A stretch of DNA of 64,000 nucleotides from Niveispirillum fermenti (GCF_048066175.1 NZ_JBLTXA010000020.1:1-64000), one strand, 5' to 3'. Counted from the first letter of the stretch, positions 52,186 to 61,897 are shown. Numbers and translations are program-made. Notes: generated from the letters alone by a model not told the origin.

Positions 52186-53804
52186 TCCGCCACCATCCTT
52201 TCCAGATACGCCAGCCGGTCGGCTTCGGCCGCCGGCTTGTCCCAGCGCAGTCTTGCAATGCGGGGGAAGCGCATGGCGATACCGCTCTTGTGCCGGGTGG
52301 ACCGATGGACGCTGTCGAACGCCACCTCGAACACCAGACCGGGTGACACCTCCCGCACGGGACCGAAGCGGTTGGTGGTATGGTTGCGCACCCAGCGGTC
52401 AATCTCGACCAGTTCCGCGTCGGTGAAGCCGAAATAGGCCTTGCCGACCGGCACCAGTTCACCGCCGGCCCCCGGCTCCCCCCGCCAGGCACCGAACGTA
52501 TAATCGCTGTAGAAGCTGGATCGCTTGCCATGCCCTCTCTGGGCGTACATCAGCACGCAATCCGCCGTCAACGGTCCACGCTTCCATTTGAACCACGGAC
52601 CCTTGGGCCGGCCCCCGACATAGGCACTGTCGGACCGTTTCAGCATCAGCCCTTCGATGGCCCCGTCCTCTACGCCCGCATCGCGGGCCGACAGGCGCAG
52701 TTCCGACAGATGGTCCCAATGGTCGAACGGGACAAGGGGGGAAAGGTCCATTCCCGCCGGCCGCACCCTGGCATGCCATTGTTCCAGCCGGGCGCGGCGG
52801 GCATCGAAGGGCAGGGCGCGCAGATCCTCTCCTGCTTCGAACAGGATATCGTAAAGGCGGACCCAGGCCGGATGGGCGCGCAGCAGGGCCGGCGTCACCC
52901 GCTTGCGGTTCAGCCGTTGCTGCAGGTCGTTGAAGGGCGCGATGCGACCGTCGCGGCGGATCAGCAATTCCCCGTCCAGCACGGCATCGAAGCCCATATG
53001 GGCCGCCACATCGGGAAAGGCCTGCGCGATCTCATCACCCGTGCGGCTGTAGATGCGGGCCTGTTCCGGCGCCCCGCGCGCCACAAGCTGGACGCGGATA
53101 CCGTCCCATTTCCATTCCGCGCGGTACGCGGCCGGGTCCAGGGACCGGATGTCCGCCTCTTCCAGCGGGTGGGCCAGCATCATGGGGCGGAAGCCGCCGG
53201 TCCGGTCCAGGTCGGGCTTGTCCGCCCGGCCCGCCAGCCAGTCGAACAGCGGGGTGAAGGGCGGGTCCAGCCCGTGCCACAGTTCCTCCACCATTTCCAG
53301 TCCGATCGCGTTGCCGCGGGCCGCCGCCCATTCCACCAGGGCCGTGCGCGCCAGCCGGCCCGACACGCCGACGCGCAGCCCCCCGGTGATCAGTTTCAGC
53401 AGCGCCCATCGCCCCGTGGCGTCCAGCACGTCCAGCCAGCCGGCCAGCAGGTCCGGCACGCCGGCGCGCCCGGCGGTGGACAGTGTCTCCACCACCTCGG
53501 CCAGCCCCGGCGGCGGGCGGTTCGGGCCGTGCGGCGCCGGCCAGATCAGGGCCGCGGTTTCCGCCAAGTCGCCCACGAAATCATAGGACCAGCCGAACAG
53601 CGCCGGATCGACACGGCGGGTCACCAGTTCGCGGATCATGGCCGGCTTGGCCGCCCGGAAGGAAAGATCGCCCGTCAGCGCCGCCAGGCCATAGCCGCGG
53701 TCGGGGTCGGGGGTGGTATCCAGATAATCGGCGATCAGGTGCTGCTTGCCGTTGCGGGAAGGGGTGTAGGCCAGCGCGTCCAGCAGGGCGGCGAAGCGCT
53801 GCAT
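52182..53804 (-). CDS. ATP-dependent DNA ligase
   Basis: A 540-residue ATP-dependent DNA ligase of the type found in alphaproteobacteria next to a metallo-beta-lactamase exonuclease. The N-terminal 200 residues are a helical DNA-binding domain. The adenylation lysine is K232 in EWKWDGIRVQL; motif IV/V-like parts include EGLMLKRSDSAYVGGRPKGP and WFKWKRGP, and a C-terminal OB domain starts about residue 420. It acts in DNA repair, probably at cisplatin or end-processing lesions in the family's studied members. It overlaps the exonuclease gene by one base (TGATG). Confidence 0.93.
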   Translation of the reverse strand: MQRFAALLDALAYTPSRNGKQHLIADYLDTTPDPDRGYGLAALTGDLSFRAAKPAMIRELVTRRVDPALFGWSYDFVGDLAETAALIWPAPHGPNRPPPGLAEVVETLSTAGRAGVPDLLAGWLDVLDATGRWALLKLITGGLRVGVSGRLARTALVEWAAARGNAIGLEMVEELWHGLDPPFTPLFDWLAGRADKPDLDRTGGFRPMMLAHPLEEADIRSLDPAAYRAEWKWDGIRVQLVARGAPEQARIYSRTGDEIAQAFPDVAAHMGFDAVLDGELLIRRDGRIAPFNDLQQRLNRKRVTPALLRAHPAWVRLYDILFEAGEDLRALPFDARRARLEQWHARVRPAGMDLSPLVPFDHWDHLSELRLSARDAGVEDGAIEGLMLKRSDSAYVGGRPKGPWFKWKRGPLTADCVLMYAQRGHGKRSSFYSDYTFGAWRGEPGAGGELVPVGKAYFGFTDAELVEIDRWVRNHTTNRFGPVREVSPGLVFEVAFDSVHRSTRHKSGIAMRFPRIARLRWDKPAAEADRLAYLERMVAE

Positions 53805-54826
53805 CACTCCTCCTCCCCGAATCCGACCAGATGAAGCGGCCGGGCCTTCACGCCCTGGGTGCCGGCCCAATGGACCAGCGCTTCCTCGCTGCCATGGGTC
53901 ACCCACAATTCGCCCGGCGCCACATCGCGGACCGTCTGGCACAGTTCGTCCCAATCGGCGTGGTCGGACACGATCAGGGGCAGTTCGACACCGTGCTGGC
54001 GGGCCCGCGCCCGCACGCGCATCCAGCCGGAGGCATAGGCCGGCAGCGGATCGACCAGCCGGCGCAGCCATTTGTCGGCCATGGCTGATGGCGGGGCCAG
54101 CACGATGCCGCCGCGCATGGCGGCCCCGTCCGTGGCCGTGGCCGGCCGCAATTCCCCCAGCTCCACCCCCTGCCCGCGGTAAAGCTCGCACAAGGGCAGG
54201 TGCGCACCGTGCAGATAGAGCGGATGGTCATAGCCGGCCCGCCGCAGCTCGGTGATCAGCCGCTGGCACTTGCCCAGCGCATAGCAGCCGATGACGATGG
54301 TGCGTTCCGGGAACAGCGACAGGGCGTGCAGGACCTTGGCAATCTCCCCCTCCACGGGCGGGTGGCGGAAGACGGGAAGGCCGAAGGTCGCCTCCGTGAC
54401 GAAGGCATCGCAGGGCACGGGCTCGAACGGTTCGCAGGTCGGGTCGGGCCGGCGCTTGTAATCGCCCGAGATGACGACGCGGCTGCCGCGCCAGTCCAGC
54501 ACCACCTGGGCCGATCCAAGGACATGGCCGGCGGGGACCAGCGTCACCGTCACCTCGCCGATGCGGATGGGCTGGCGATAGGCCAGCGGCTGGCGGTGCA
54601 GGCCGGCGCCTTCGCCCAGGCGGGCTTGCATGATGGCCAGCGTGCCGGGCGTGGCCAGGACATGGGCGTGTCCCGGCCGTGCGTGGTCTGAATGGCCGTG
54701 GGTGATGACGGCCCGCCCGACAGGCCGGGTCGGGTCGATATGGAACCCGCCCGGCGCCACCCACAGCCCCCCGCCCTGATCAGGCGGGCAGGGGGTGACC
54801 CAACTGTCGGGCGCCGGTGCCGTCAT
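53804..54826 (-). CDS. Ligase-associated DNA exonuclease (metallo-beta-lactamase fold)
   Basis: The 340-residue metallo-beta-lactamase/beta-CASP-type nuclease has the metal motif HGHSDH (43-48), GHVLGSAQVVLDW, ISGDYKRRPDPTCEPFEPVP and IVSDHADWDELC, consistent with mRNA-3'-end-processing-like nucleases. The N-terminal 54 codons of the longer open frame are antisense to the AbgT gene, so the ATG at 54826 is taken; it overlaps the AbgT stop. With the downstream ligase it probably forms a DNA end-processing and sealing pair. Confidence 0.93.
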   Translation of the reverse strand: MTAPAPDSWVTPCPPDQGGGLWVAPGGFHIDPTRPVGRAVITHGHSDHARPGHAHVLATPGTLAIMQARLGEGAGLHRQPLAYRQPIRIGEVTVTLVPAGHVLGSAQVVLDWRGSRVVISGDYKRRPDPTCEPFEPVPCDAFVTEATFGLPVFRHPPVEGEIAKVLHALSLFPERTIVIGCYALGKCQRLITELRRAGYDHPLYLHGAHLPLCELYRGQGVELGELRPATATDGAAMRGGIVLAPPSAMADKWLRRLVDPLPAYASGWMRVRARARQHGVELPLIVSDHADWDELCQTVRDVAPGELWVTHGSEEALVHWAGTQGVKARPLHLVGFGEEE

Positions 54827-56388
54827 GGTGCCACGGGCATGTGTATAACGCTGCCCGGTCCCAGCGGCAGGTCCAGCAGGTACCAGCCGCTGAAAAGCAG
54901 CAGGGCGCCCATACCCATCCAGACAGCCAGCGGCAGCATGGTGGCGATCAGCGACCCGATCCCGAAATCCGGCACATAGCGCTTGCACATGATCAGGATC
55001 AGCGGGAAATAGGGCAGCAGCGGCGTGATCGGGTTCGTAAAGCTGTCACCGATACGATAGGCCGCCTGCGTGGCTTCCGGCGTGACCCCCAGCAACATCA
55101 GCATGGGCACCATCACGGGCCCCAGGATGGCCCATTTGGCCGACGCGCTGCCGATCAGCACATTGATGAAGGCCGATACGGTGATGATGGCCAGCAGCAG
55201 CGGCAGGCCGGTGAACCCGGCAGCCTGGAGGAAGGCGGCACCGTTGACGGCCAGGATGGCGCCCAGGTTGGACCAGGCGAACAGCGCGATGAAGACGGCG
55301 CAGCAGAAGGCCAGCACGATATAGCCGCCCATCTCGGACATGCTCTGGCTCATCATCCTGACCACGTCGCGGTCCGACCGGATGACCCGGGCACCGATGC
55401 CATAGGCCAGGCCGATCGACAGGAAGCTGATGAAGATGATGGCCACGATGCCGCGCAGGAACGGTTCCACCGTGCCATTGGCATCGCGCAGCATGGCGCC
55501 TTCCGGCACCACGGCGGCCCCGAACAGGGCGGCGATGCCCAGCAGGGTCAGGCCGGCGAAGCGCAGGCCGCGCCGTTCATTGGCCCGCTGCTCGGGCGTG
55601 GGGTCGGCCTCCGGCTCCATCTTGCCGGCCTGCACGGGGGAGGTGCGCATCAGCCGCGGCTCGATCAGCTTGTCGGTGACCAGGGCGCCGATGATGGTGA
55701 ACAGGGGCACCAGCGCGAACATCAGATAGTAGTTGGAGGTCGCCAGCACCTCATAGCCGGGATCGATCAGGCGGGCGGCGGCCTGGCTGATCCCGCTCAG
55801 CAGCGGGTCCAGCGAGGTGACCAGCAGGTTGGAGGAGAAGCCGCCCGACACGCCGGCAAAGCCGGCCGCGATGCCGGCGATGGGATGGCGCCCGGAACTG
55901 TGGAACAACAGCCCCGCCAGCGGTATCAGAACCACATAGCCGGCGTCGGTGGCCAGGCTGGATTGCACGCCGGCGAAGACCACGGTCAGGGTCAGCAGGC
56001 TTTTCGGCATGGCACGGACCAGGGAGCCCAGCGACACGGCGATCAGGCCCGTCTTCTCCGCCACGCCCACCCCCATCACGCAGAGCAGCACGATGGCCAG
56101 TGGCGGGAAGTCCGCGAAGATCCGCGGCAGCTCGATCAGGAACCGGCTGATATTGGCCCCGGTCAGCAGGTTTGTGGCCGCCAGTTCCTGGCCCGTGCCG
56201 GGATGGACGGCCGAAACCCCCATGGCCGACAGGATGGCCGACAGCAGGATCAGAATGATGATGGCTATCAGGAACAGGGTTGCCGGGTCCGGCAACCGGT
56301 TGCCGACCCGTTCGATGGCCCCCAGGATGCCACCCACCTTTTCCTCACGCTCCAAGACTGCCATGCCCGTTTCCTTTTTCATTGTCAT
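54823..56388 (-). CDS. AbgT-family transporter
   Basis: A 521-residue inner-membrane transporter with about 12 helices and conserved AbgT segments: NRLPDPATLFLIAIIILILL, GVQSSLATDAGYVVLIPLAG, GFAGVSGGFSSNLL and GNSYYLM-like sites. Family members export sulphonamides or take up p-aminobenzoyl-glutamate. The ATG at 56388 is listed; the ATG at 56382 has GGA upstream at better spacing. It overlaps the exonuclease gene by four bases, so an unrelated transport gene is cotranscribed with the DNA-repair pair. Confidence 0.9.
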   Translation of the reverse strand: MTMKKETGMAVLEREEKVGGILGAIERVGNRLPDPATLFLIAIIILILLSAILSAMGVSAVHPGTGQELAATNLLTGANISRFLIELPRIFADFPPLAIVLLCVMGVGVAEKTGLIAVSLGSLVRAMPKSLLTLTVVFAGVQSSLATDAGYVVLIPLAGLLFHSSGRHPIAGIAAGFAGVSGGFSSNLLVTSLDPLLSGISQAAARLIDPGYEVLATSNYYLMFALVPLFTIIGALVTDKLIEPRLMRTSPVQAGKMEPEADPTPEQRANERRGLRFAGLTLLGIAALFGAAVVPEGAMLRDANGTVEPFLRGIVAIIFISFLSIGLAYGIGARVIRSDRDVVRMMSQSMSEMGGYIVLAFCCAVFIALFAWSNLGAILAVNGAAFLQAAGFTGLPLLLAIITVSAFINVLIGSASAKWAILGPVMVPMLMLLGVTPEATQAAYRIGDSFTNPITPLLPYFPLILIMCKRYVPDFGIGSLIATMLPLAVWMGMGALLLFSGWYLLDLPLGPGSVIHMPVAP

Positions 56389-56634
56389 TCCGGTTCGCCG
56401 ACCGGATGGATTGTCCGAAGAAATACAGCTAACGGAAGCTTTGCGATCAGGGCAAGGGCCGGTGTGCGTCGGCCGGGGGCAATCGTGACCGGATGGCGGT
56501 GGCCGGCACCAGCCGCGTCATTTTCGCAATGCCAACGGTCTGGCATGGGTAGCTTTCGGTCGTTACGATGTGCCCCGACAGCAGGAAACCCGTCCGGACC
56601 GAATACCGGGCCGGGCAAAGAAGGAAAAAGTGGG

Positions 56635-58908
56635 ATGGCCGGTATCGACAAGCGTATTACTGAGGAAGAGGCGCTTCTCCTGCACAGCAGCGGGCGCCCT
56701 GGCAAGTTGGAAGTGACCCCCACCAAGCCCATGGCGACCCAGCGCGACCTGTCGCTGGCCTATTCCCCGGGCGTGGCCATCCCCTGTCTGCGCATCCATG
56801 CCGATCCGTCCACGGCCTATGATTATACGGCCAAGGGCAATATCGTGGCCGTCATCTCCAACGGCACGGCCGTGCTGGGGCTGGGAGACCTGGGCGCATT
56901 GGCGTCCAAGCCGGTGATGGAGGGCAAGGCCGTCCTGTTCAAGCGCTTCGCCGACGTGGATGGCATCGACCTGGAGGTCGATACCCGCGATGTGGAGGAG
57001 TTCATCAATTCCGTGCGCTATCTGGGCCCCAGCTTCGGCGGCATCAACCTGGAGGACATCAAGGCGCCGGACTGTTTCATCATCGAGCAGCGCCTGCGCG
57101 AATTGATGGACATTCCCGTCTTCCATGACGACCAGCACGGCACGGCCATCATCGCCGCCGCCGGCCTGTTCAACGCGCTGGAGATGACCGGCCGCGACAT
57201 CAAGGAGACCCGGCTGGTCATCAACGGCGCCGGGGCCGCCGCCATCGCCTGCGCCGAACTGTTCAAGTCCATGGGCATCCCCCATGGCAATATCACGCTG
57301 TGCGATACCAAGGGCGTGGTCTGGAAGGGCCGGGCGGAGGGCATGAACCAGTGGAAATCCGCCCATGCCGTCGTGACCGACGCCCGCACCCTGGCCGAGG
57401 CGGTGGACGGCTCGGACGTGTTCGTGGGCCTGTCGGCCAAGGGCGCCATGACGCCGGCCATGGTCAAGTCCATGGCGAAGAACCCCATCATCTTCGCGCT
57501 GGCCAACCCCGATCCGGAGATCACGCCGGAAGAGGTGCGCCAGGTGCGTGACGACGCCATCGTCGCCACGGGCCGGTCGGACTATCCCAACCAGGTCAAC
57601 AACGTCCTGGGCTTCCCCTATATCTTCCGCGGCGCGCTGGATGTGCGGGCCAGCACCATCAACGATCAGATGAAGATCGCCGCCGCCAGGGCGCTGGCCG
57701 AACTGGCGCGCGAGGATGTGCCGGACGAGGTGGACGCCGCCTATTCCGGCCGGCGCCTGCGCTATGGCCCGGAATACATCATCCCGGTGCCCTTCGACCC
57801 GCGCCTGATCTCCACCATTCCCGCCGCCGTGGCGCAGGCCGCCATGGACACGGGCGTGGCGCGCAAGCCCATCGTCGACATGGACGAATACCGCCGCTCG
57901 CTCCGCCTGCGCCTGGATCCCACGGCGGACAGCCTGCAGCTCATCGCCGACAAGCTGCGCAGCAGCCCGCGCCGTGTGGTCTTTGCCGAGGGGGAGGAGG
58001 AGCGGGCCATCCGCGCCGCCATCGCCTATCGCGCCGCCGGCTTCGGCCATCCCGTCCTGATCGGGCGGGAGAATGTGGTCAAGGAGAAGCTGGCCAGCCT
58101 GGGCCTGGCGGGGATCGAGCCGCTGGACATCCAGAACGCCAAGTTCGGCGCGCCCAGCATCGAGCGCTATACCGATTTCCTGTACAAGCGCCTGCAAAGG
58201 CGCGGCAGCCTGCACCGCGACTGCCAGCGCTGGGTGAACCAGAACCGCAACGTGTTTGCCGCCTGCATGGTGGCCACGGGTGATGCCGATGCCATGGTGA
58301 CGGGCCTGACCCGTTCCTTCGCCGTCAGCTTCGAGGATATCGAGCGCGTCATCGACCCGCAGCCCGACCATATCGTGTTCGGCCTGTCGGTGCTGGCCAC
58401 CCGCAAGCAGACCGTCTTCATCTCCGACACAACCGTCCATGAGCGGCCGACCCCCGAGCAGTTGGCCGATATCGCCATCCAGTCGGCGCGCATGGCCCGC
58501 CTGATGGGGCACGAGCCGCGGGTGGCCTTCCTGTCCTTCAGCAATTTCGGCCAGCCGCTGCGCGACCGCGCCGCCCATGTGCGCGAGGCCGTGGCCCTGA
58601 TGGACAAGCGCAAGGTGGATTTCGAGTATGATGGCGAGATGTCGGCCGACACAGCGCTGGATTACGAGCTGATGAAGCGTCTCTATCCGTTCGCACGCCT
58701 GTCGGGTCCGGCCAATGTGCTGATCATGCCGGCCCTGCATGCCGCCAATATCGGGGCCAAGCTGCTGCACAAGTTCGGCGGCGGCAACCTGATCGGCCCC
58801 CTGCTGATCGGTATGGACAAGCCCGTCCAGGTCGTTCAGATGGGCGCCACGGTCAGCGAACTGACCACGGCGGCCGTCATGGCGGCCCATGACAGCCTGA
58901 CGCGGTAG
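56635..58908 (+). CDS. maeB: NADP-dependent malic enzyme with phosphotransacetylase domain
   Basis: The 757-residue MaeB oxidatively decarboxylates malate to pyruvate. The malic domain (about 1-420) contains RDLSLAYSPGVAIPCLRIHA, VFHDDQHGTAIIAAAGLFNA and NGAGAAAIACAEL. The C-terminal phosphotransacetylase-like domain (about 430-757) shows VVFAEGEEERAIRAAIAYR and LTRSFAVSFEDIERVI and is known to regulate such enzymes by acetyl-CoA. The open frame extends far upstream (to 54817) through antisense sequence of other genes; the ATG at 56635 with AAGGAA upstream is right. A terminator follows. Confidence 0.96.
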   Translation: MAGIDKRITEEEALLLHSSGRPGKLEVTPTKPMATQRDLSLAYSPGVAIPCLRIHADPSTAYDYTAKGNIVAVISNGTAVLGLGDLGALASKPVMEGKAVLFKRFADVDGIDLEVDTRDVEEFINSVRYLGPSFGGINLEDIKAPDCFIIEQRLRELMDIPVFHDDQHGTAIIAAAGLFNALEMTGRDIKETRLVINGAGAAAIACAELFKSMGIPHGNITLCDTKGVVWKGRAEGMNQWKSAHAVVTDARTLAEAVDGSDVFVGLSAKGAMTPAMVKSMAKNPIIFALANPDPEITPEEVRQVRDDAIVATGRSDYPNQVNNVLGFPYIFRGALDVRASTINDQMKIAAARALAELAREDVPDEVDAAYSGRRLRYGPEYIIPVPFDPRLISTIPAAVAQAAMDTGVARKPIVDMDEYRRSLRLRLDPTADSLQLIADKLRSSPRRVVFAEGEEERAIRAAIAYRAAGFGHPVLIGRENVVKEKLASLGLAGIEPLDIQNAKFGAPSIERYTDFLYKRLQRRGSLHRDCQRWVNQNRNVFAACMVATGDADAMVTGLTRSFAVSFEDIERVIDPQPDHIVFGLSVLATRKQTVFISDTTVHERPTPEQLADIAIQSARMARLMGHEPRVAFLSFSNFGQPLRDRAAHVREAVALMDKRKVDFEYDGEMSADTALDYELMKRLYPFARLSGPANVLIMPALHAANIGAKLLHKFGGGNLIGPLLIGMDKPVQVVQMGATVSELTTAAVMAAHDSLTR

Positions 58909-58914
58909 GCGGCG

Positions 58915-58949
58915 GCCCCCCTTTGCGCGACGGCGGGAAGGGGGGCTTT
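58915..58949 (+). terminator. Terminator after maeB
   Basis: GCCCCCCTT (58915-58923) pairs with AAGGGGGGC (58938-58946) and TTTCC follows, six bases after the maeB stop. Confidence 0.75.
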
Positions 58950-59101
58950 CCGGGGAGCTGGTCAAGCCGGGCCTGCGGGAGGTGTATCTTCCGCCCATTA
59001 TTAAGTTTCCGTGATGCTGTTACCCTGGCCCTGCGGCAATGTTATCTCCAGCGATCCCGCCCGCGTGGCGGGCAAGACGAAGATAGGACGGGCGGGAACA
59101 G

Positions 59102-60520
59102 ATGCGGTGGGAAGGGGGCCGGCCGGTCCGGTTCGTGATCATTGGTGTGGCGCTGGTCGGGCCGACGGCGGCGATATTGCTGTCGCTGCTGCTGGCCGGC
59201 CATGTCGATGCCATTGTGGCGCTGCCCGTCCTGCTGGTGAATATCGCCGTGGCCGCTGCCGTGCTGCGCATGATCCAGACCGACACAAGGCGGCTGACCG
59301 ATTATGCCGACCGGCTGGCGGAGACGCCGGCCCCCCTGTCTCCCCCGGCGATGGCCAGCACCGCGGCCAAGACGATCGCTGCCGCCCTGGCCCGTGCCCA
59401 TCAGGACCGGCTGGACCGCGAAAGCCGTGACAGGGCGCGCGCTGTCCTGGTGGAGGCGGTGATCGACCAGTTGCACGATCCCGTGATCCTGCTGGGTGCC
59501 GGGCGGGAGGTGCAGCGCGCCAACAAGGCCGCCCGCGACCTGTTCGGCGACCGCATCCTGGCCCGCGACCTGGCCAGCACGGTGCGCACGCCCAGCCTGC
59601 TGGAGGCCGCCGACGCCGTGCTGGCCGGCGGCGCGTCGCGCACCGTGGAGGTTCTGCTGCCCGTACCGGTGGAACGCACGCTGCAGGCCCGTGTGAAGCC
59701 CTTCCGCCCGCCGGGGCAGGACGGGGGCCTGCTGGTGCTGTTGAGCCTGCACGACATCACCGTGCTGAAACGGTCCGAGCAGATGCGGGCCGATTTCGTG
59801 GCCAATGCCAGCCATGAATTGCGCACGCCCCTGGCAGCCTTGATCGGCTTCATCGAGACGTTGCGCGGTCCGGCAAAGGATGACCGGGCCGCGCATGAGC
59901 GGTTCCTGGGCATCATGTTCGAGCAGTCCAACCGCATGTCCCGGCTGGTGAACGATCTTCTGTCCCTGTCGCGGATCGAGATGGACGAGCATTCCCCGCC
60001 TACGGCCGAGGTGGACGTGGGCAAGATTGTCCGCAACGTGGCGGCCACGCTGGAACTGCGGGCGGCGTCGCGCAAGGTGAAGCTGCGCCTTGACCAGCCG
60101 GACAGCCTGCCGGCCGTGGTGGGGGACGAGGATCAGCTTGCCCAGGTGTTTCAGAACCTGATCGACAATGCCATCAAGTACGGCAAGGAACAGACGGAGG
60201 TGACGGTCACCCTGTCGGCCCGGCCATCGGGCCGGGCGGGCACGGTGCGTGGGCCGGCCGTGACCGTGGCCGTCGCCGACCGGGGCGACGGTATCGCCCG
60301 CACCCATCTGCCGCGCCTGACGGAACGATTCTACCGCGTGGACCCCGCCCGGTCGCGCGCGCTGGGCGGCACGGGCCTGGGCCTGGCCATCGTGAAGCAT
60401 ATCGTCAACCGCCATCGCGGCCGCCTGGTCATCGACAGCGAGGTGGGCAAGGGCAGCACCTTCACCGTCGTGCTGCCCGCCGCGGGAGCCGCGGCGGCAG
60501 AACGGCGGGACGCCGGCTGA
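59102..60520 (+). CDS. phoR: Phosphate regulon sensor kinase PhoR
   Basis: A 472-residue kinase. Two membrane helices (about 10-32 and 37-56) precede a PAS-like region (LHDPVILLGAGREVQRANKA), then an H-box FVANASHELRTPLAA with H238, LVNDLLSLSRIEMDEH, the N-box VFQNLIDNAIKYG and GTGLGLAIVKHIVNRHRG. This is the PhoR organisation; the pst genes start 270 bp downstream, and a Pho-box candidate lies between. It should sense phosphate limitation through the Pst transporter. No phoB is seen inside the window; it may lie beyond the right edge, after the pst genes. Confidence 0.93.
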   Translation: MRWEGGRPVRFVIIGVALVGPTAAILLSLLLAGHVDAIVALPVLLVNIAVAAAVLRMIQTDTRRLTDYADRLAETPAPLSPPAMASTAAKTIAAALARAHQDRLDRESRDRARAVLVEAVIDQLHDPVILLGAGREVQRANKAARDLFGDRILARDLASTVRTPSLLEAADAVLAGGASRTVEVLLPVPVERTLQARVKPFRPPGQDGGLLVLLSLHDITVLKRSEQMRADFVANASHELRTPLAALIGFIETLRGPAKDDRAAHERFLGIMFEQSNRMSRLVNDLLSLSRIEMDEHSPPTAEVDVGKIVRNVAATLELRAASRKVKLRLDQPDSLPAVVGDEDQLAQVFQNLIDNAIKYGKEQTEVTVTLSARPSGRAGTVRGPAVTVAVADRGDGIARTHLPRLTERFYRVDPARSRALGGTGLGLAIVKHIVNRHRGRLVIDSEVGKGSTFTVVLPAAGAAAAERRDAG

Positions 60521-60530
60521 CCCCTGCCGC

Positions 60531-60603
60531 GGCCCCTTCTGACCCGTGCCATGGGCCCCTTCTGACCCGTGCCATGGGCACAATGCTGCGGGCGCAATGC
60601 TGC
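60531..60603. repeat. Tandem repeats between phoR and pstS
   Basis: An exact 23-bp unit beginning GGCCCCTTCTGACC and ending GTGCCATG occurs twice (60531-60553 and 60554-60576), followed by an imperfect 14-bp pair with CAATGCTGC (60577-60590 and 60591-60603). They lie between the phoR stop and the Pho-box candidate. No function is apparent; slippage of replication may explain them. Confidence 0.7.
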
Positions 60604-60644
60604 CCGCCATGCCGCGCCGGGCATCCGGCCGGCGATCCGGGCCG

Positions 60645-60663
60645 GTGTCATGAAAGCGTAACA
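60645..60663 (+). promoter_or_regulatory. Pho-box candidate upstream of pstS
   Basis: GTGTCATGAAAGCGTAACA resembles the PhoB site CTGTCAT-N4-CTGTCAT: the first half matches six of seven bases and the second three or four, at the proper 11-bp spacing. It lies 131 bp upstream of the pstS start, a reasonable place for activation in phosphate starvation. Confidence 0.6.
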
Positions 60664-60793
60664 GAGATGTAGTAATTGCTTCTCGCAGCGCGGCTATGGT
60701 CCCGGCACCCAGCAGGGACATGGACACATTGACGATGGCAGGCATCAAGCGATGCGCCGTCGGTGTGCCGCCCAGAAACCGGAGGCCCTTGTC

Positions 60794-61834
60794 GTGACCA
60801 CCAAGAAGCTTGTCCTCGCCGCCGTGCTCGGCGCCGTGTCTATCGTCGGCCTGGCCGGCGCCGCCGCTGCCCGCGACCAGATCCGCATCGTCGGGTCTTC
60901 CACCGTGTTCCCCTTCACTTCCACGGTTGTCGAGCGGTTCGGCCAGACCACGAAGTTCGCCGCCCCGATCCTGGAATCCACGGGCACCGGCGGCGGCATG
61001 AAGCTGTTCTGCTCCGGCGTCGGCGCCGATTTCCCGGACGCCACGGGCGCCTCGCGCGCCATGAAGGCCAGCGAGTATGACAGCTGCCAGAAGAACGGCG
61101 TGGAGCAGATCACCGAACTGGTCATCGGCTATGACGGCATCGGCTTCGTGCAGTCCAAGGCGGGCCAGTCGTTCGATTTGACCCGTGCGCAGCTTTTCGC
61201 CGCGCTGGCCAAGGAAGTGGAAGTCAACGGCCAGATCGTGCCAAACCCGCACAAGACCTGGAAGGATGTTGACGCTTCCCTGCCGGCCACCCCGATCGAG
61301 GTGCTGGGCCCGCCCCCGACCTCCGGCACGCGCGACGCCTGGGTCGAACTGGTGATGGAGCCGGGCTGCAAGGAGTTCCCGGCCATCAAGGCCCTGGACA
61401 AGGCCCGTCACGACGCCGTCTGCAAGACCGTCCGCGAGGATGGCGCCTATATCGAAGCCGGCGAGAACGACAACGTGATCGTACAGCGCCTGGTCGCCAA
61501 TCCGCGCGCCTTCGGCATCTTCGGCTACAGCTACCTGGAAGAAAACCAGGACAAGCTGCACGGCCTGACGATCGATGGCGTGGCGCCCTCTTACGAGACC
61601 ATCGCCTCCAGCCAGTACCCGATCTCCCGTCCGCTGTTCGTCTATTTCAAGAACCAGCATTTCGGCGTGATCCCCGGCCTGAAGGAATTCCTGGCCGAAT
61701 ACGGTTCGGAACGCGCCATGGGCGATGAGGGCTATCTGGCCGACAAGGGCCTGGTGCCCCTGCCCGCCGACAAGCGCAAGGCCTCTGAGGCCTCCGCGCA
61801 GAAGCTGACCCCGATGGCCCGTCCGGCCTCTTAA
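60794..61834 (+). CDS. pstS: Phosphate ABC transporter substrate-binding protein PstS
   Basis: The 346-residue periplasmic phosphate-binding protein. A GTG start at 60794 with GGAGG eight bases upstream gives a signal peptide MTTKKLVLAAVLGAVSIVGL cut after GAAAA. The mature part shows IRIVGSSTVFPFTSTVVERF, ILESTGTGGGMKLFCSGVGA, PPPTSGTRDAWVELVME and YPISRPLFVYFKNQHF, which form the phosphate pocket and hinge. The longer open frame from 60752 adds 14 non-conserved codons. First gene of the pst operon. Confidence 0.96.
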   Translation: MTTKKLVLAAVLGAVSIVGLAGAAAARDQIRIVGSSTVFPFTSTVVERFGQTTKFAAPILESTGTGGGMKLFCSGVGADFPDATGASRAMKASEYDSCQKNGVEQITELVIGYDGIGFVQSKAGQSFDLTRAQLFAALAKEVEVNGQIVPNPHKTWKDVDASLPATPIEVLGPPPTSGTRDAWVELVMEPGCKEFPAIKALDKARHDAVCKTVREDGAYIEAGENDNVIVQRLVANPRAFGIFGYSYLEENQDKLHGLTIDGVAPSYETIASSQYPISRPLFVYFKNQHFGVIPGLKEFLAEYGSERAMGDEGYLADKGLVPLPADKRKASEASAQKLTPMARPAS

Positions 61835-61848
61835 AAAGAAAAGCCATC

Positions 61849-61897
61849 AGGTGCGGGGCCGACCGTTCGGGGGATCGGACTCCCGGCCGCGCACCTT
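61849..61897 (+). other. pstS-pstC intergenic hairpin
   Basis: AGGTGCGGGGCCG pairs imperfectly with CGGCCGCGCACCT (about 61849-61861 and 61884-61896), followed by TTGTATAAG. It may end most transcripts after pstS or protect the pstS mRNA 3' end, which would give the usual excess of binding protein over permease. Confidence 0.6.

Noticed and set aside
54817..56634. A 600-codon in-frame extension upstream of maeB
   Set aside because: It is antisense to the AbgT transporter, is full of His/Gln/Gly and lacks conserved sequence; the MaeB start at 56635 is well supported.
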